Below the pieces are notes generated by a model that saw nothing but the letters and a program-made list of their open reading frames with translations, searched no databases and had not been told where the DNA came from. A stretch of DNA of 42,493 bases from contig JAGAVX010000068.1 in NCBI GenBank assembly GCA_017941705.1, positions 1 to 42,493 on the forward strand, given 5' to 3'. Positions within the stretch are counted from its first letter, which is position 1, and the number at the start of each line of letters is the position of its first letter. Positions 6,849 through 16,325 of this stretch are shown in pieces. Position numbers and translations under genes: made by a program. This stretch comes from Atopobiaceae bacterium. Lineage in GTDB: Bacteria; Actinomycetota; Coriobacteriia; Coriobacteriales; Atopobiaceae.

Positions 6849-9578
6849 ATGGCGACGCGCAAAAGGACAGGTTCGACGAGGGGGTCGCGAGCGCGCCAAG
6901 CGCAGGTCATGACCATGCCGCATCTCAGCGGCACGGCCAATGACATCGTGGGCCTGATGCTCGTGGTCTTGTCGGTGGCCATGGTCGTGTCGCTGATGCT
7001 ACCAAGCACAGCTCCCGTGACACATATAACCGGGGAAGCCCTGACGCTGCTCTTTGGTACCGGGGCGCTGCTCTTCCCAGCCGCGCTCTTCATCTTCGCC
7101 ATGACCTTCTTTACCGAGGAGGACGAGCGGCTTTCGGCGCGTGTCGCCTTCGGTCTCGCCCTGATCACTCTTTCCGTGCTTAGCATCGTGTCGATCACCT
7201 GCGCCGGCGCTGAAACCGACAGCTCTATAGTGCTTGCGCACGATGTCCTTCGCGAGCGTGGCGGCTACCTGGGCGGTGGCATTGCCTGGTCGCTGCTCCA
7301 GACGGTCGGCCGTGAGGTCGGCTTGGTCGTGCTCATCGGCGCCATCATTGCGGGTGTCGTCATCTGCGGCTTCTCAATCTCCGACGCGGTCGCGCATGGT
7401 CGAGCCGCCGTCGACTCTGCCGCAGCATCCATCCAGACGTTGGGTGAGGAGCACCGTGCCCGGCGTGAGGAGCGTCGCGCCCGTAGGGCAGAGGCTGCGG
7501 CGTACGGCAAGTACGATGAGTACGAGTACGACGATGAGTACGAAGAGTATGACGCGTACGATGACCAGCCTGCTTACGACGAGCCGAAGACGACGTACAT
7601 CGGTTCGCGCACCTCGACGGTGCTTACGCGTGGTGGCGCAAGCCTGGCTGCCGAGAGCGAACCGGCGCCGATTCCGGTGCCCGTCACCGAGCGCAGGCCA
7701 AGCGTCTTGGGAGATGCGGTGACTCAGCTGCTGCAGCGCAAGCCAAAGGAGCCGAGGGTCGCAGAGCCAACGACCGCGGCAGCCTCGACGCGCACGGCAG
7801 CAGACAAGCTCTCCCGCGCCATTGCCGACGAGCAGGAGGCGCTGCCTTGGAACGATGTCCCGATGGATGGGCTTGATGGCGAGGATGACTCTTCAATACC
7901 CGAGTTCCTCGTCAAGACCGAGAAGAAGGCTGCACCAAAGCGGAAGGCGACCAAGAGGACGGGGGAGCGTAAGCAACGCAAGAAGACCGCGGAGGCTGAT
8001 CCGGCCACCCCTGACACCACACAGGAGCGAGCTTCTGGCCAGAAGGTGTCCGACCATAACGTGAAGCTCTCGTCGAAGGCCCAAACGCCGCGCCCCGGCG
8101 ATGGTGACGAGACCTACGAGCTGCCTCCGCTGTCGATGCTCTCTTCCAACCCTCAGAGCGCGCAGAGTGCAAGCAGCAAGGCCGAGCTCGACCAGACGAT
8201 GGCCAAGCTGCAAAGCACACTGCGCGAGTTTGGTCTCACAAGCCGCGTGGTCGATTATGTCTCGGGCCCGCTCGTCACGACCTTCCGCGTGGAGATGGGG
8301 GAGGGCGAGCGCGTCAATAAGATCAGGAATCTCGAGGACGACATCGCACTCACGCTCGCGGCCGTCAAGGTGCGCATATTTGCGCCCATTCCCGGGACAT
8401 CGCTCGTCGGCATCGAGATTCCCAACAAGACGCGCCAGAACGTGCATCTGGGAGACGTGCTGCCCTATGCGAAGGGCGGCCCGCTCGAGGTCGCCATCGG
8501 TCGCGACTCGTCCGGCAAACCTGTCATTGCCGACATCGCCAAGATGCCGCACATGCTGGTCGCCGGAACGACGGGATCGGGCAAGTCGGTCATGATCAAC
8601 TCGATGATCATGAGTCTGCTCATGCGCGCGACGCCCAAGCAGGTGCGCATGATCATGGTCGACCCCAAGCGCGTCGAGTTCAAGGGATACAACGGAATCC
8701 CGCACCTCTATGTGCCGGTGGTGACGGAGCCTCGTCAGGCGGCAAGCGCACTGCAGTGGGCGGTATCCGAGATGGAGCGTCGCCTCAAGGTGTTCGAGCG
8801 TGCGGGTGCACGCAACATAATCGTCTACAACAAGATGTGCACCGACGGCAAGCTTGCCGAGATGGACAACCCGCCCGAGCCGATGCCGTACCTGGTGATC
8901 GTCATCGACGAGCTATCAGACCTTATGATGGTTGCCGGAAAGGACGTCGAGGCTTCGATCGTGCGAATCGCGCAGCTGGCCCGCGCAGCGGGAATACATC
9001 TCGTGATAGCCACGCAGCGTCCCTCGGCCAACGTCGTGACGGGCCTGATCAAGTCCAACATCGACAGTCGTGTCGCGCTCAAGGTGTCCTCGGGCATCGA
9101 TTCGCGCGTAATCCTCGACGAGACGGGCGCCGATCGCCTGCTCGGAAATGGTGACATGCTGTTCAAGGACCGCGGCCTCGCACCGCAGCGCGTACTGGGC
9201 TGCTATACCTCCGACCCAGAGATTGAAGCCGTGGTCGACTTCATACGCGGGCAGGGCGAGCCAGACTACCACGAGGAGATCCTCTCCGCAGTGGTTCCCG
9301 GCCAGCCCGGCGGCGCGGGCGGAGGCGGAATCGACGACGAGGACGACCCGCTCATCTGGGAGGCCGCGCAGATAGTCGTGGAATCTCAACTAGGTTCCAC
9401 ATCTGGCCTACAGAGAAGGCTCAAGGTTGGGTACGCTAGGGCTGGTAGGATTATGGACATGCTTGAGGCCAAGGGCGTAGTCGGCCCCGCTTCGGGCTCA
9501 AAGCCGCGAGAGGTCCTTCTCGACGAAGAAGGTCTTGAGGACCTGCGGGTACAAGAAGAGAAGTATCGGGAGGTGTAG
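6849..9578 (+). CDS. ftsK: DNA translocase FtsK/SpoIIIE
   Basis: A 909-residue septal DNA pump that clears and sorts chromosome ends during division. About four hydrophobic segments span residues 30-180. A long low-complexity linker (190-470) includes an unusual Asp/Glu/Tyr-only block near residues 220-245. The alpha/beta motor carries Walker A GTTGSGKS (about 572-579) and Walker B 'VIVIDELSDLMM' (about 681-692). A winged-helix gamma domain ('LQRRLKVGYARAGRIMDML') near 855-885 should read KOPS-type sequences. It sits 3 bases after rnj and 3 bases before the RodZ-like gene. Confidence 0.97.
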   Translation: MATRKRTGSTRGSRARQAQVMTMPHLSGTANDIVGLMLVVLSVAMVVSLMLPSTAPVTHITGEALTLLFGTGALLFPAALFIFAMTFFTEEDERLSARVAFGLALITLSVLSIVSITCAGAETDSSIVLAHDVLRERGGYLGGGIAWSLLQTVGREVGLVVLIGAIIAGVVICGFSISDAVAHGRAAVDSAAASIQTLGEEHRARREERRARRAEAAAYGKYDEYEYDDEYEEYDAYDDQPAYDEPKTTYIGSRTSTVLTRGGASLAAESEPAPIPVPVTERRPSVLGDAVTQLLQRKPKEPRVAEPTTAAASTRTAADKLSRAIADEQEALPWNDVPMDGLDGEDDSSIPEFLVKTEKKAAPKRKATKRTGERKQRKKTAEADPATPDTTQERASGQKVSDHNVKLSSKAQTPRPGDGDETYELPPLSMLSSNPQSAQSASSKAELDQTMAKLQSTLREFGLTSRVVDYVSGPLVTTFRVEMGEGERVNKIRNLEDDIALTLAAVKVRIFAPIPGTSLVGIEIPNKTRQNVHLGDVLPYAKGGPLEVAIGRDSSGKPVIADIAKMPHMLVAGTTGSGKSVMINSMIMSLLMRATPKQVRMIMVDPKRVEFKGYNGIPHLYVPVVTEPRQAASALQWAVSEMERRLKVFERAGARNIIVYNKMCTDGKLAEMDNPPEPMPYLVIVIDELSDLMMVAGKDVEASIVRIAQLARAAGIHLVIATQRPSANVVTGLIKSNIDSRVALKVSSGIDSRVILDETGADRLLGNGDMLFKDRGLAPQRVLGCYTSDPEIEAVVDFIRGQGEPDYHEEILSAVVPGQPGGAGGGGIDDEDDPLIWEAAQIVVESQLGSTSGLQRRLKVGYARAGRIMDMLEAKGVVGPASGSKPREVLLDEEGLEDLRVQEEKYREV

Positions 9579-9581
9579 CAG

Positions 9582-11237
9582 GTGGATCGCCCACTCTTCA
9601 GCGAGATGCTCTATGACAGGCGTAGGCAGCTGGGTTTGTCCATCAAACAGGCCTCCAATGTGTTGCGCCTGAAGGAGGAAGTGCTCATTGCCTTCGAGGA
9701 GGGTGACTTCGAGAGCATCCCCAAGAGCGGCTATGCGCAGGGCATGCTTTCCTCCTACGCTCGGTACCTGGGACTCAATGCCAAGACGGTCGTGAACCAG
9801 TTCTCAACCGACTTGTTCGAGCATGAGCGGGGTGCGGGCTCTCATGAGGCGCGCCGCAGGAGTCGCCATAACCGCAATTCAGACGATGGACCACTTTACG
9901 AGACACCACAAGCTGCCGCTATGGGTCAGACGAGCAGGCGCACATACGTCGAGTCTCACGGGTTCCTGCCCACGTCTGGTGGCTTTGCCGGTGACATGGG
10001 TGACTTTGCGACGACTTCGAGTCCACGGCCAAGATACTCGGGTTCGTCCTCGGCGCGAAGTGACGCGAGCGCTGATCCCTACCCGCAGGGTAGGCCCTAC
10101 ACTTCGCGTATTCCCGTGTCTACGACAACCGTTGCGCCGCTTGGTCAATCGCAGCGGCAACGTCCCTCCTCGTATGCTCAATCAGACCAATACGGTGCTC
10201 AGGGAGCCTACGGAGCTTCGACGTACGCCGGACGCAATGATGTGACCACTCGACGTGTCATGCCCTCTCAGTATCGTGATGACATGCGCCTTGACAACGA
10301 TGGAGGCAGCTATCAGGCAGCATCCTCATCGGCGGGGCGCCGATCGTCACGAAACATAGCCAATACCCAAAGACCCAATGTTCGGCGGAGGAGCGGTGCC
10401 GACGCACGCGCGCAGATGCGCAACCGCAACCAGGGCGTCGAACACGGTGGCATCATGGGCATGATCGAGGTCTTCATGCAGGACCGGACTCGCGTGATCG
10501 GCCTGGGGGTCTCGATTGCCGCCCTTGTGCTCATAGGCATCATCATATTCTCGATTAGGGCTTGCGTCGACAGCCAGCACTCCACGGGGCGCTCGGTCAC
10601 GGTCACCAATGCCGAGGAGAAGGCAGAGGAGAAGACCGAGGAGAAGCTCTCCACCGAAGAGGAGCAGCGGGCACGCGACGAGGCTGCGGCGGCTAAGGCT
10701 GCCGAAGCGGAGTCGACCGCTGCCGAGCGTACCATCGAGGTGACCGTAGCCGATGGAGAAGTGACTTGGCTCGAGATCGAGTATGACGGCAACAGCGATG
10801 TGGCCGAGACGGTGACAGGACCATGGAACCGCACCTATACCGTTCGTCAGTCGATTTCGATCAATGTCAACGACACTACGGCCGTGACGGTCACCGAGGA
10901 TGGAAAGAAACTCGAGTTTGACTCGAAGGCCTCCGGAATCGGAACCATAACCATCCAGGTCTCGAAGAAGGGTGACACTACCAGCGAGGATAACGCTGCT
11001 GGTACGAACACCGAGCAGACGCAGGATGGCACCACCACGACGCAGGATGGCAGCACGACAAGCCAGACCGGCGCAACGCAGAATCAGAGTCAGGACAACC
11101 AACAGAGCACGTCATCCGGCGAGTTTGGAAACATGCAGGTAGGCGAGTCGTACGAGGGATATACCCTTGCAGAGGACGGGTACTACTACGGCCCGGACGG
11201 CTACCTCGACCAGGATGGCAACTATTACCCGTACTAG
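9582..11237 (+). CDS. RodZ-like protein (HTH_25, membrane segment, DUF4115-type domain)
   Basis: A 551-residue single-pass membrane protein. Residues 5-75 are a Cro/RodZ-type helix-turn-helix ('GLSIKQASNVLRLKEE'). Residues 80-300 are a Ser/Arg/Tyr-rich disordered linker. One membrane helix lies at about 304-326, followed by an acidic, Glu/Ala-rich helix, a beta-rich extracytoplasmic domain (about 380-465) and a Thr/Gln/Ser-rich tail ending in a Tyr/Gly/Asp-rich segment. RodZ links the cytoskeleton to wall synthesis in rods. In actinobacteria the partner is uncertain. The GTG start at 9582 has GGGAGGTG just upstream, overlapping the end of ftsK. Confidence 0.8.
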   Translation: MDRPLFSEMLYDRRRQLGLSIKQASNVLRLKEEVLIAFEEGDFESIPKSGYAQGMLSSYARYLGLNAKTVVNQFSTDLFEHERGAGSHEARRRSRHNRNSDDGPLYETPQAAAMGQTSRRTYVESHGFLPTSGGFAGDMGDFATTSSPRPRYSGSSSARSDASADPYPQGRPYTSRIPVSTTTVAPLGQSQRQRPSSYAQSDQYGAQGAYGASTYAGRNDVTTRRVMPSQYRDDMRLDNDGGSYQAASSSAGRRSSRNIANTQRPNVRRRSGADARAQMRNRNQGVEHGGIMGMIEVFMQDRTRVIGLGVSIAALVLIGIIIFSIRACVDSQHSTGRSVTVTNAEEKAEEKTEEKLSTEEEQRARDEAAAAKAAEAESTAAERTIEVTVADGEVTWLEIEYDGNSDVAETVTGPWNRTYTVRQSISINVNDTTAVTVTEDGKKLEFDSKASGIGTITIQVSKKGDTTSEDNAAGTNTEQTQDGTTTTQDGSTTSQTGATQNQSQDNQQSTSSGEFGNMQVGESYEGYTLAEDGYYYGPDGYLDQDGNYYPY

Positions 11238-11278
11238 GGTATGCAACACGCGTCACGAAGACGCAAGAGGGGAAGAAG

Positions 11279-11776
11279 ATGGCCAAGGAATCAAGTTTCG
11301 ACGTGGTATCGACCGTCGACATACAAGAGGTGGACAACGCGTACCAGCAGACGGCGCGCGAACTGACGCAGCGCTACGACCTGCGTCAGTCTGGAGCCAC
11401 CATTTCATTCTCGAAAAAGGACCAGACGTTCACGATCGCGGCACCCTCGGAGTTCGTCGCGTCGCAGGTGATTGACGTGCTGGGTAGCAAGCTCGTTCGT
11501 CGTCAGATCGACCTGACCGCCATACGCTGGGACAAGCCACAGACTGCGGCCGGATCATCCGTCCGCCAGGTAGGCCGCGTGGTCCAAGGCATTGACCAGG
11601 ACACTGCCAAGAAGATAGCCAAGGACATCCGTGACATGAAGCTCAAGTGCAAGCCTGTGGTCGAGGGTGACAAGCTTCGCGTCTCGTCTGCTTCGCGTGA
11701 CGTGTTGCAGCAGGTGATTGGCATGCTTCGGGAGGCAGACTATGGGCAGCCGCTCCAGTATGTCAACTATCGATAA
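11279..11776 (+). CDS. yajQ: YajQ-family nucleotide-binding protein (UPF0234)
   Basis: A 165-residue protein with the YajQ signature throughout ('FDVVSTVDIQEVDNA', 'RYDLRQSGATISF', 'KKIAKDIRDMKLK'). The family has two RRM-like halves and binds nucleic acid or nucleotides. In Xanthomonas a member is a cyclic di-GMP effector, but no partner transcription factor is visible here. ATG at 11279 follows AGAGGGGAAG. Its 3' end overlaps the start of rimO, so the two are translationally coupled. Confidence 0.93.
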   Translation: MAKESSFDVVSTVDIQEVDNAYQQTARELTQRYDLRQSGATISFSKKDQTFTIAAPSEFVASQVIDVLGSKLVRRQIDLTAIRWDKPQTAAGSSVRQVGRVVQGIDQDTAKKIAKDIRDMKLKCKPVVEGDKLRVSSASRDVLQQVIGMLREADYGQPLQYVNYR

Positions 11777-13109
11777 CCCATCTGTCCTCTATGTGACGCT
11801 CGGTTGCGCCAAGAACGAGGTTGACACGGACCGGATGCGCGCGCTGCTTTTGGAGGACGGCTTTGGAGAGGCGGACACGGTCGAAGATGCCGACGCCATC
11901 ATAATCAACACCTGCTCGTTTCTCGCCTCGGCTACGTCAGAGTCGATTGAGACGACCCTCGAGCTTGCCGATAACGTAGCTGCGGGCGTACGCAGTCGTC
12001 CCATCGTAATGTGCGGCTGCGTGCCCTCACGTTACGGTGACGAGCTCAAGGGCGAGCTACCCGAGGTATCGGCCTTCGTTAGAGCTGACGAAGAAGACGG
12101 CATCGTGCGCGTGGTGCGCAACGTCTTGGGAATGGGCGAGCCCCCCATGCAGGATGTCTGCGGACAGGCCCTGCGCACGATCGAGGGGACAAGCGCCTAC
12201 GTCAAGATATCCGACGGCTGCGATCGCTTCTGCTCGTTCTGTGCCATACCCTATATCAGGGGAGCCTACTACTCGCGTCCGGCTGACGAGATCGTTGCAG
12301 AGGTGCACCGCCTCATGGAGGGCGGAGTTCGTGAGATTGTGCTGATTGGCCAGGACACAGGTATCTGGGGCAGTGACTTCAAGCCTCGTCGCACCCTTTC
12401 TGACCTCCTGCGACTCGTGGCAGAGGAGGTCAGGCCCTATGGTGGTTGGGTGCGCGTGCTGTACCTGCAGCCCGAAGGCATGACGGATGAGCTCATTGCG
12501 ACGATACGCGATACCAAAGAGGTTCTACCCTATATCGACATCCCCATACAGCACTGCTGTGAAGGCATTCTCAGCCGTATGAACCGATCTGGGTCGATTG
12601 AGGAGCTCAGGGCCCTCTTCGACCGCCTGAGGTCAGAAATACCCGGTATGGTGCTACGGACGACCGGCATGGCGGGGTTCCCCGGCGAGACAGACGAGGA
12701 GGCAGAAGAGCTTGCAAGCTTTATCGCCGAGCAAGAGTTTGACTACACGTCGGTCTTTGCCTACTCGCCTGAGGAGGGCACTGCTGCGGCAGAGATGGCG
12801 GATCAGATCGACGAAGACGTCAAGCTCGAGCGCACGCAGCGCCTTATCGACATTGCAGAGGCAATGGGGTTCGCTGCGACGGCGAGACACGTCGGCGAGC
12901 GCGTCAAGGTGATAGTCGACGGTGTCGAGCAGGGCGAGAGGGGGCCAGAGCTAATCGGACATGCATGGTTCCAGGCACCGGATTCGGATGGGGCCATTCA
13001 TATCGAGGAGGGCGAGGCAACGGTGGGAGACATCGTTTCCTGCGACCTTGTCGACTCCTTCTGCTACGAATTGATTGGCGTAATGGTTGAGGACGGTGAT
13101 GATCTGTGA
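11742..13109 (+). CDS. rimO: Ribosomal protein S12 methylthiotransferase
   Basis: Methylthiolates an Asp of ribosomal protein S12. Numbered from ATG 11742, the N-terminal [4Fe-4S] cysteines are C22 (LGCAKNEVD), C58 (NTCSF) and C93 (GCVPSRY). The radical-SAM cluster is C160-x3-C164-x2-C167 in DGCDRFCSFC. A TRAM domain closes the protein. 'LGCAKNEVD' and the residues after the SAM cysteines fit RimO rather than MiaB, and miaB is present separately at 19620. The start at 11742 is chosen because GGGAGG ends 6 bases upstream. ATG 11760 is an alternative. The stop overlaps the pgsA start. Confidence 0.95.
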   Translation: MGSRSSMSTIDNPSVLYVTLGCAKNEVDTDRMRALLLEDGFGEADTVEDADAIIINTCSFLASATSESIETTLELADNVAAGVRSRPIVMCGCVPSRYGDELKGELPEVSAFVRADEEDGIVRVVRNVLGMGEPPMQDVCGQALRTIEGTSAYVKISDGCDRFCSFCAIPYIRGAYYSRPADEIVAEVHRLMEGGVREIVLIGQDTGIWGSDFKPRRTLSDLLRLVAEEVRPYGGWVRVLYLQPEGMTDELIATIRDTKEVLPYIDIPIQHCCEGILSRMNRSGSIEELRALFDRLRSEIPGMVLRTTGMAGFPGETDEEAEELASFIAEQEFDYTSVFAYSPEEGTAAAEMADQIDEDVKLERTQRLIDIAEAMGFAATARHVGERVKVIVDGVEQGERGPELIGHAWFQAPDSDGAIHIEEGEATVGDIVSCDLVDSFCYELIGVMVEDGDDL

Positions 13110-13705
13110 ACAGGCAGTCAAGCATCTGGACACCAGCAAACGTCGTAACCCTGGTACGCGTCGTACTCATGCCCGTGTGGCTTCTCATAGCCGAGGCCGC
13201 GCGTATCGATGGGGCGTTGTACTCAGGCACTGCGGTGGCATGGGTTTCCTTTGTGCTCTACACGGCCATCGCCCTAACAGACAAGCTTGACGGATACTTG
13301 GCCCGCAGCAGGGGAGAAGTGACCACGTTCGGCAAGTTTCTCGATCCCATTGCGGACAAGCTTTGCGTGACATGCGCAATGCTCTACTTGCTCGAGCTTG
13401 ATCTTGTCCCGAGTTGGGCGGTGCTTATCATCCTCGCACGAGAGTTTCTCGTATCGGGCGTGCGTATGGTAGTTGCCAGCGAGGGCACTGTCATCGCGGC
13501 AAGCAACCTCGGCAAATGGAAGACGGCTGTCACCATGCTCGCCATTGGTGGCTTCTTGCTTTCGGTGACGTTGCCAGCTGGCGAGTTCGCCGATACGCTG
13601 CAGTCAGTATCGAATGCGTTCATGGTAGCCGCTGTCATCTTGACGGCCTGGTCGGGCATTGACTACCTCATCAAGTCATGGCCTGTGGTATCTGGCTCGA
13701 GATAG
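13106..13705 (+). CDS. pgsA: CDP-diacylglycerol-glycerol-3-phosphate 3-phosphatidyltransferase
   Basis: A 199-residue membrane enzyme making phosphatidylglycerol phosphate from CDP-diacylglycerol and glycerol 3-phosphate. The catalytic CDP-alcohol phosphotransferase motif is complete: D-x2-D-G-x2-A-R-x8-G-x3-D-x3-D in 'DKLDGYLARSRG' followed by 'FGKFLDPIADK'. Four or more hydrophobic helices fit the family. GTG at 13106 overlaps the rimO TGA (GTGA). A paralogue lies at 35312 on the other strand. The short length and N-terminus ('TPANVVTLVRVVLMPVW') make this one the better PgsA. Confidence 0.9.
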   Translation: MNRQSSIWTPANVVTLVRVVLMPVWLLIAEAARIDGALYSGTAVAWVSFVLYTAIALTDKLDGYLARSRGEVTTFGKFLDPIADKLCVTCAMLYLLELDLVPSWAVLIILAREFLVSGVRMVVASEGTVIAASNLGKWKTAVTMLAIGGFLLSVTLPAGEFADTLQSVSNAFMVAAVILTAWSGIDYLIKSWPVVSGSR

Positions 13706-13715
13706 GTGCACGCCC

Positions 13716-14213
13716 ATGATAAGCGACGAGATTTTCGAAGAGGCCCGTCAGGTCGTAGAGCTCGCAACCAAAAGGAAGGTCACGTTCGGCTGTGCCGAGT
13801 CGTGCACGGGCGGGCTTGTTTCTGGTGCGGTAACGGCGGTGCCCGGGTCTTCTGTCTCCTTTCGCGGTGCCGTCGTAAGCTATGTGACTCCCGTCAAACA
13901 CGATGTGCTGGGAGTGGAGGCATGGATTCTCGACGATGTGGAGCTAGGTGTCGTCTCCGGCGAGTGCGCAGAGCAGATGGCTCAGGGTACCAGGCGTGTC
14001 ATTGGCTGTGATGTGGCCGTGTCGGTCACGGGAATCGCAGGACCGGGAGGTGCCGAGCCTGGAAAGCCGGTTGGTACCGTCTGGTTTGGATTGTCCACGT
14101 CATCGGGAGTCTCAAGCGAGTGCCATCACTTTTCGGGGTCTCGCGAGGAGGTGCGCGACAAGGCCGTTGTGCAGGCTCTGCGACTGCTTCGTGAAGGTAT
14201 CTTGAAGCAGTAG
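13716..14213 (+). CDS. pncC: Nicotinamide-nucleotide amidohydrolase (CinA C-terminal domain)
   Basis: A 165-residue stand-alone CinA C-terminal domain that deamidates NMN to nicotinate mononucleotide, recycling pyridine nucleotides. Motifs seen are 'GCAESCTGGLVSGAVTAVPG' near residue 24 and 'SVTGIAGPGGAEPGKPVGTVW' near 108. The COG1058 N-terminal half of full CinA is absent. The start is ATG 13716 with AGGTG upstream, 10 bases after the pgsA stop. It precedes recA, the usual pgsA-cinA-recA order, but recA has its own SOS promoter here. Confidence 0.92.
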   Translation: MISDEIFEEARQVVELATKRKVTFGCAESCTGGLVSGAVTAVPGSSVSFRGAVVSYVTPVKHDVLGVEAWILDDVELGVVSGECAEQMAQGTRRVIGCDVAVSVTGIAGPGGAEPGKPVGTVWFGLSTSSGVSSECHHFSGSREEVRDKAVVQALRLLREGILKQ

Positions 14214-14241
14214 GGAAGCACTCGCTACACTCGGGCCTCTG

Positions 14242-14324
14242 TGCGACTAAACGTCAAAAGCGTACACGCAGATACAAGGCCTTGTTCGCTGTCGTGCGAC
14301 GAGTATGTGCGACACAGCTGCGAC
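14242..14324 (+). repeat. Iterated TGCGAC words upstream of recA
   Basis: TGCGAC occurs at 14242, 14295, 14308 and 14319, the last three spaced 13 and 11 bases apart, about 50 bases upstream of the recA -35 box. They could be binding sites on one face of the helix or chance in GC-rich DNA. Confidence 0.3.
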
Positions 14325-14374
14325 CAAACAAGTACCTAGGTGCAAGTTGCTATTGGTAGCGTAGTTATTGTCGT

Positions 14375-14403
14375 TTGACACACGAACGGTTGTTCGCTAT
14401 TGT
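14375..14403 (+). promoter_or_regulatory. recA promoter
   Basis: A perfect TTGACA (14375-14380) and TATTGT (14398-14403) with a 17-bp spacer. Transcription would begin about 14410, giving a short leader and ruling out in-frame starts before 14410. Confidence 0.85.
14383..14396 (+). promoter_or_regulatory. LexA (SOS) box in the recA promoter
   Basis: CGAACGGTTGTTCG, an inverted repeat matching the Gram-positive/actinobacterial LexA consensus CGAAC-N4-GTTCG, sits wholly between the -35 and -10 elements, where bound LexA would block RNA polymerase. Confidence 0.92.
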
Positions 14404-14431
14404 AATGGCAATGACATCGTCTGGGGGTACC

Positions 14432-15574
14432 ATGGCTAAGAGCAAGAACGTCTCGCGCGAGATTCACCAGAAGACATATGGCGAGGAGCGCGACAAAGTA
14501 ATCGAATCCACGACAAGCGAAATCCTCAAGAAGTTCGGTAGTGGTTCAATCATGCGCTTCGGCGACTCTGGCCCTGAACTAGAGATTGAGGCTATACCAA
14601 CAGGCTCCATCGCACTTGATGCAGCACTGGGCATCGGAGGCGTTCCAAGGGGCCGCATCATCGAGATCTATGGCCCTGAGTCCTCGGGCAAGACGACCCT
14701 CTCGCTCGAGATCCTGGCTGAGGCACAGGCAATGGGAGGCGTTGTGGCATTCATCGACGCCGAGCATGCACTGGACCCTGGCTACGCGGCACGCATCGGC
14801 GTCGACATCGACGAGGTCCTCATCTCCCAGCCCGATACAGGTGAGCAGGCGCTCGAGATCTGTGACATGCTGGTACGCTCGGGGGCAATCGACGTCGTGG
14901 TTATCGACTCTGTGGCTGCACTCGTTCCCCGCGCTGAGATCGAGGGAGAGATAGGTGACACGACGGTTGGCCTACAGGCCCGTCTCATGAGTCAGGCACT
15001 ACGCAAGCTCGCCGGATCTCTCGCTAAGTCCAAGACAACCTGCATCTTCATCAACCAGCTTCGCGAGAAGATCGGGGTCATGTTCGGCAACCCCGAGACG
15101 ACGCCTGGTGGACGTGCGCTCAAGTTCTTCTCATCAGTACGTCTGGAGATTCGCCGCATCGAGTCGATCAAGAAGAGCGGTGATGTGATCGGCAACCGCG
15201 TACGAGTCAAGGTCGTCAAGAACAAGGTGGCGCCTCCATTCCGCCAGGCCGAGTTCGACATCATGTATGGCACCGGCATATCCAAGGAGGGGTCGCTGCT
15301 TGACCTCGCCGTCGACTGTGACGTGGTCACGAAGTCCGGAGCATGGTACACCTACGAGAACGAGCGTCTCGGCCAGGGGCGCGAGGCAGCCAAGGAATTC
15401 CTGGCGTCCACGCCTGACCTGTATGCCGAGATCGACCGGAAGACAAGGATCGCCTGCGGGCTCGAACTGAGCGATGAGCCTGTTGGAGAGCCAATAGGCA
15501 TCGATGAGCCCGATGAGGAAGGCTACGACGCCACGTATGATACCTATGGCTCCGATAGCCTCGGTGAGCAGTGA
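14432..15574 (+). CDS. recA: Recombinase RecA
   Basis: A 380-residue strand-exchange ATPase and LexA co-protease. Walker A is GPESSGKTT (81-89). The L1/L2 DNA-binding loops and '[20 protein letters not shown]' are intact. The C-terminus ends in a strongly acidic tail rich in Asp, Glu and Tyr. ATG 14432 is chosen over ATG 14405 because the promoter places the transcript start near 14410, and GGGGG lies 4 bases upstream. Expression is SOS-controlled by the LexA box at 14383. The stop overlaps the recX start. Confidence 0.98.
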   Translation: MAKSKNVSREIHQKTYGEERDKVIESTTSEILKKFGSGSIMRFGDSGPELEIEAIPTGSIALDAALGIGGVPRGRIIEIYGPESSGKTTLSLEILAEAQAMGGVVAFIDAEHALDPGYAARIGVDIDEVLISQPDTGEQALEICDMLVRSGAIDVVVIDSVAALVPRAEIEGEIGDTTVGLQARLMSQALRKLAGSLAKSKTTCIFINQLREKIGVMFGNPETTPGGRALKFFSSVRLEIRRIESIKKSGDVIGNRVRVKVVKNKVAPPFRQAEFDIMYGTGISKEGSLLDLAVDCDVVTKSGAWYTYENERLGQGREAAKEFLASTPDLYAEIDRKTRIACGLELSDEPVGEPIGIDEPDEEGYDATYDTYGSDSLGEQ

Positions 15575-16284
15575 GCGGCGCTGTAGGCACGAGCGCTTCC
15601 AATGCGCCCGTCTGGGAGGTTTCGCTTCCCAGCGGGCGCACTTCCTCATCCTTTGGCGCACCTCAGCGTGGAACGCTCGTCATACGGGATATGACAGGTG
15701 GCGAAGAGCGCATATCGCTTCCCAAGCCTGTGGCAAAGATCCTTCACGCAAAGAAGGCAAGCGGTGAGATCGAGCCTTCCTCTCGCGCCGAGCTGCTCTA
15801 TATCGTCTGGGATCTCGCCCGAAGCTGTGCGCGCACGCGGATCGAGCGTCTCATCGACCGCAGGGAGTACTCATCACAGGAAGTCAGGGACAAGCTCGCC
15901 GCCGATGGGTATCCAAAGAGCGTTATTGAGGAGTGCCTTTCGTATGCATGCGAGATCGGGCTCGTGAGCGATGCGAGGTATGCCGACTCCTATATTCGAT
16001 CGAAGGTCTATTCCGGATGGGGAATGGGGCGCATAGTCCGTGAGCTTTCGCAGCGCGGTATCGATGTGACCACCGTGAAGGGTTGGCCATACGATTACCT
16101 TGACCCTGAGGATGAGGTTTCACGTGCGATCAACCTTGCTCGTACCAAGCGTGTGTCATCTACGCGTGCATACGAGAAGCTCGTACGGTTTCTCTGTTCG
16201 AGGGGATACGCGACGGGAGTTGCCATGAAGGCCGCCAGACAGGTCCTCGACGAGCGTGATGATGCCACCCTTGTTGACTTTTGA
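15571..16284 (+). CDS. recX: Regulatory protein RecX
   Basis: A 237-residue RecA-filament inhibitor. The RecX three-helix repeats begin near residue 73 ('[20 protein letters not shown]'), followed by '[11 protein letters not shown]' and '[20 protein letters not shown]'. The first 65 residues are an extra, poorly conserved N-terminus. The GTG start at 15571 overlaps recA's TGA, so it is translationally coupled and shares the SOS promoter. Such coupling keeps RecX well below RecA. The exact start is less sure than the family. Confidence 0.87.
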   Translation: MSGAVGTSASNAPVWEVSLPSGRTSSSFGAPQRGTLVIRDMTGGEERISLPKPVAKILHAKKASGEIEPSSRAELLYIVWDLARSCARTRIERLIDRREYSSQEVRDKLAADGYPKSVIEECLSYACEIGLVSDARYADSYIRSKVYSGWGMGRIVRELSQRGIDVTTVKGWPYDYLDPEDEVSRAINLARTKRVSSTRAYEKLVRFLCSRGYATGVAMKAARQVLDERDDATLVDF

Positions 16285-16325
16285 TGTGGAGTCACATTTG
16301 CCCACGATGCAGAAGGCCTGTCCAT

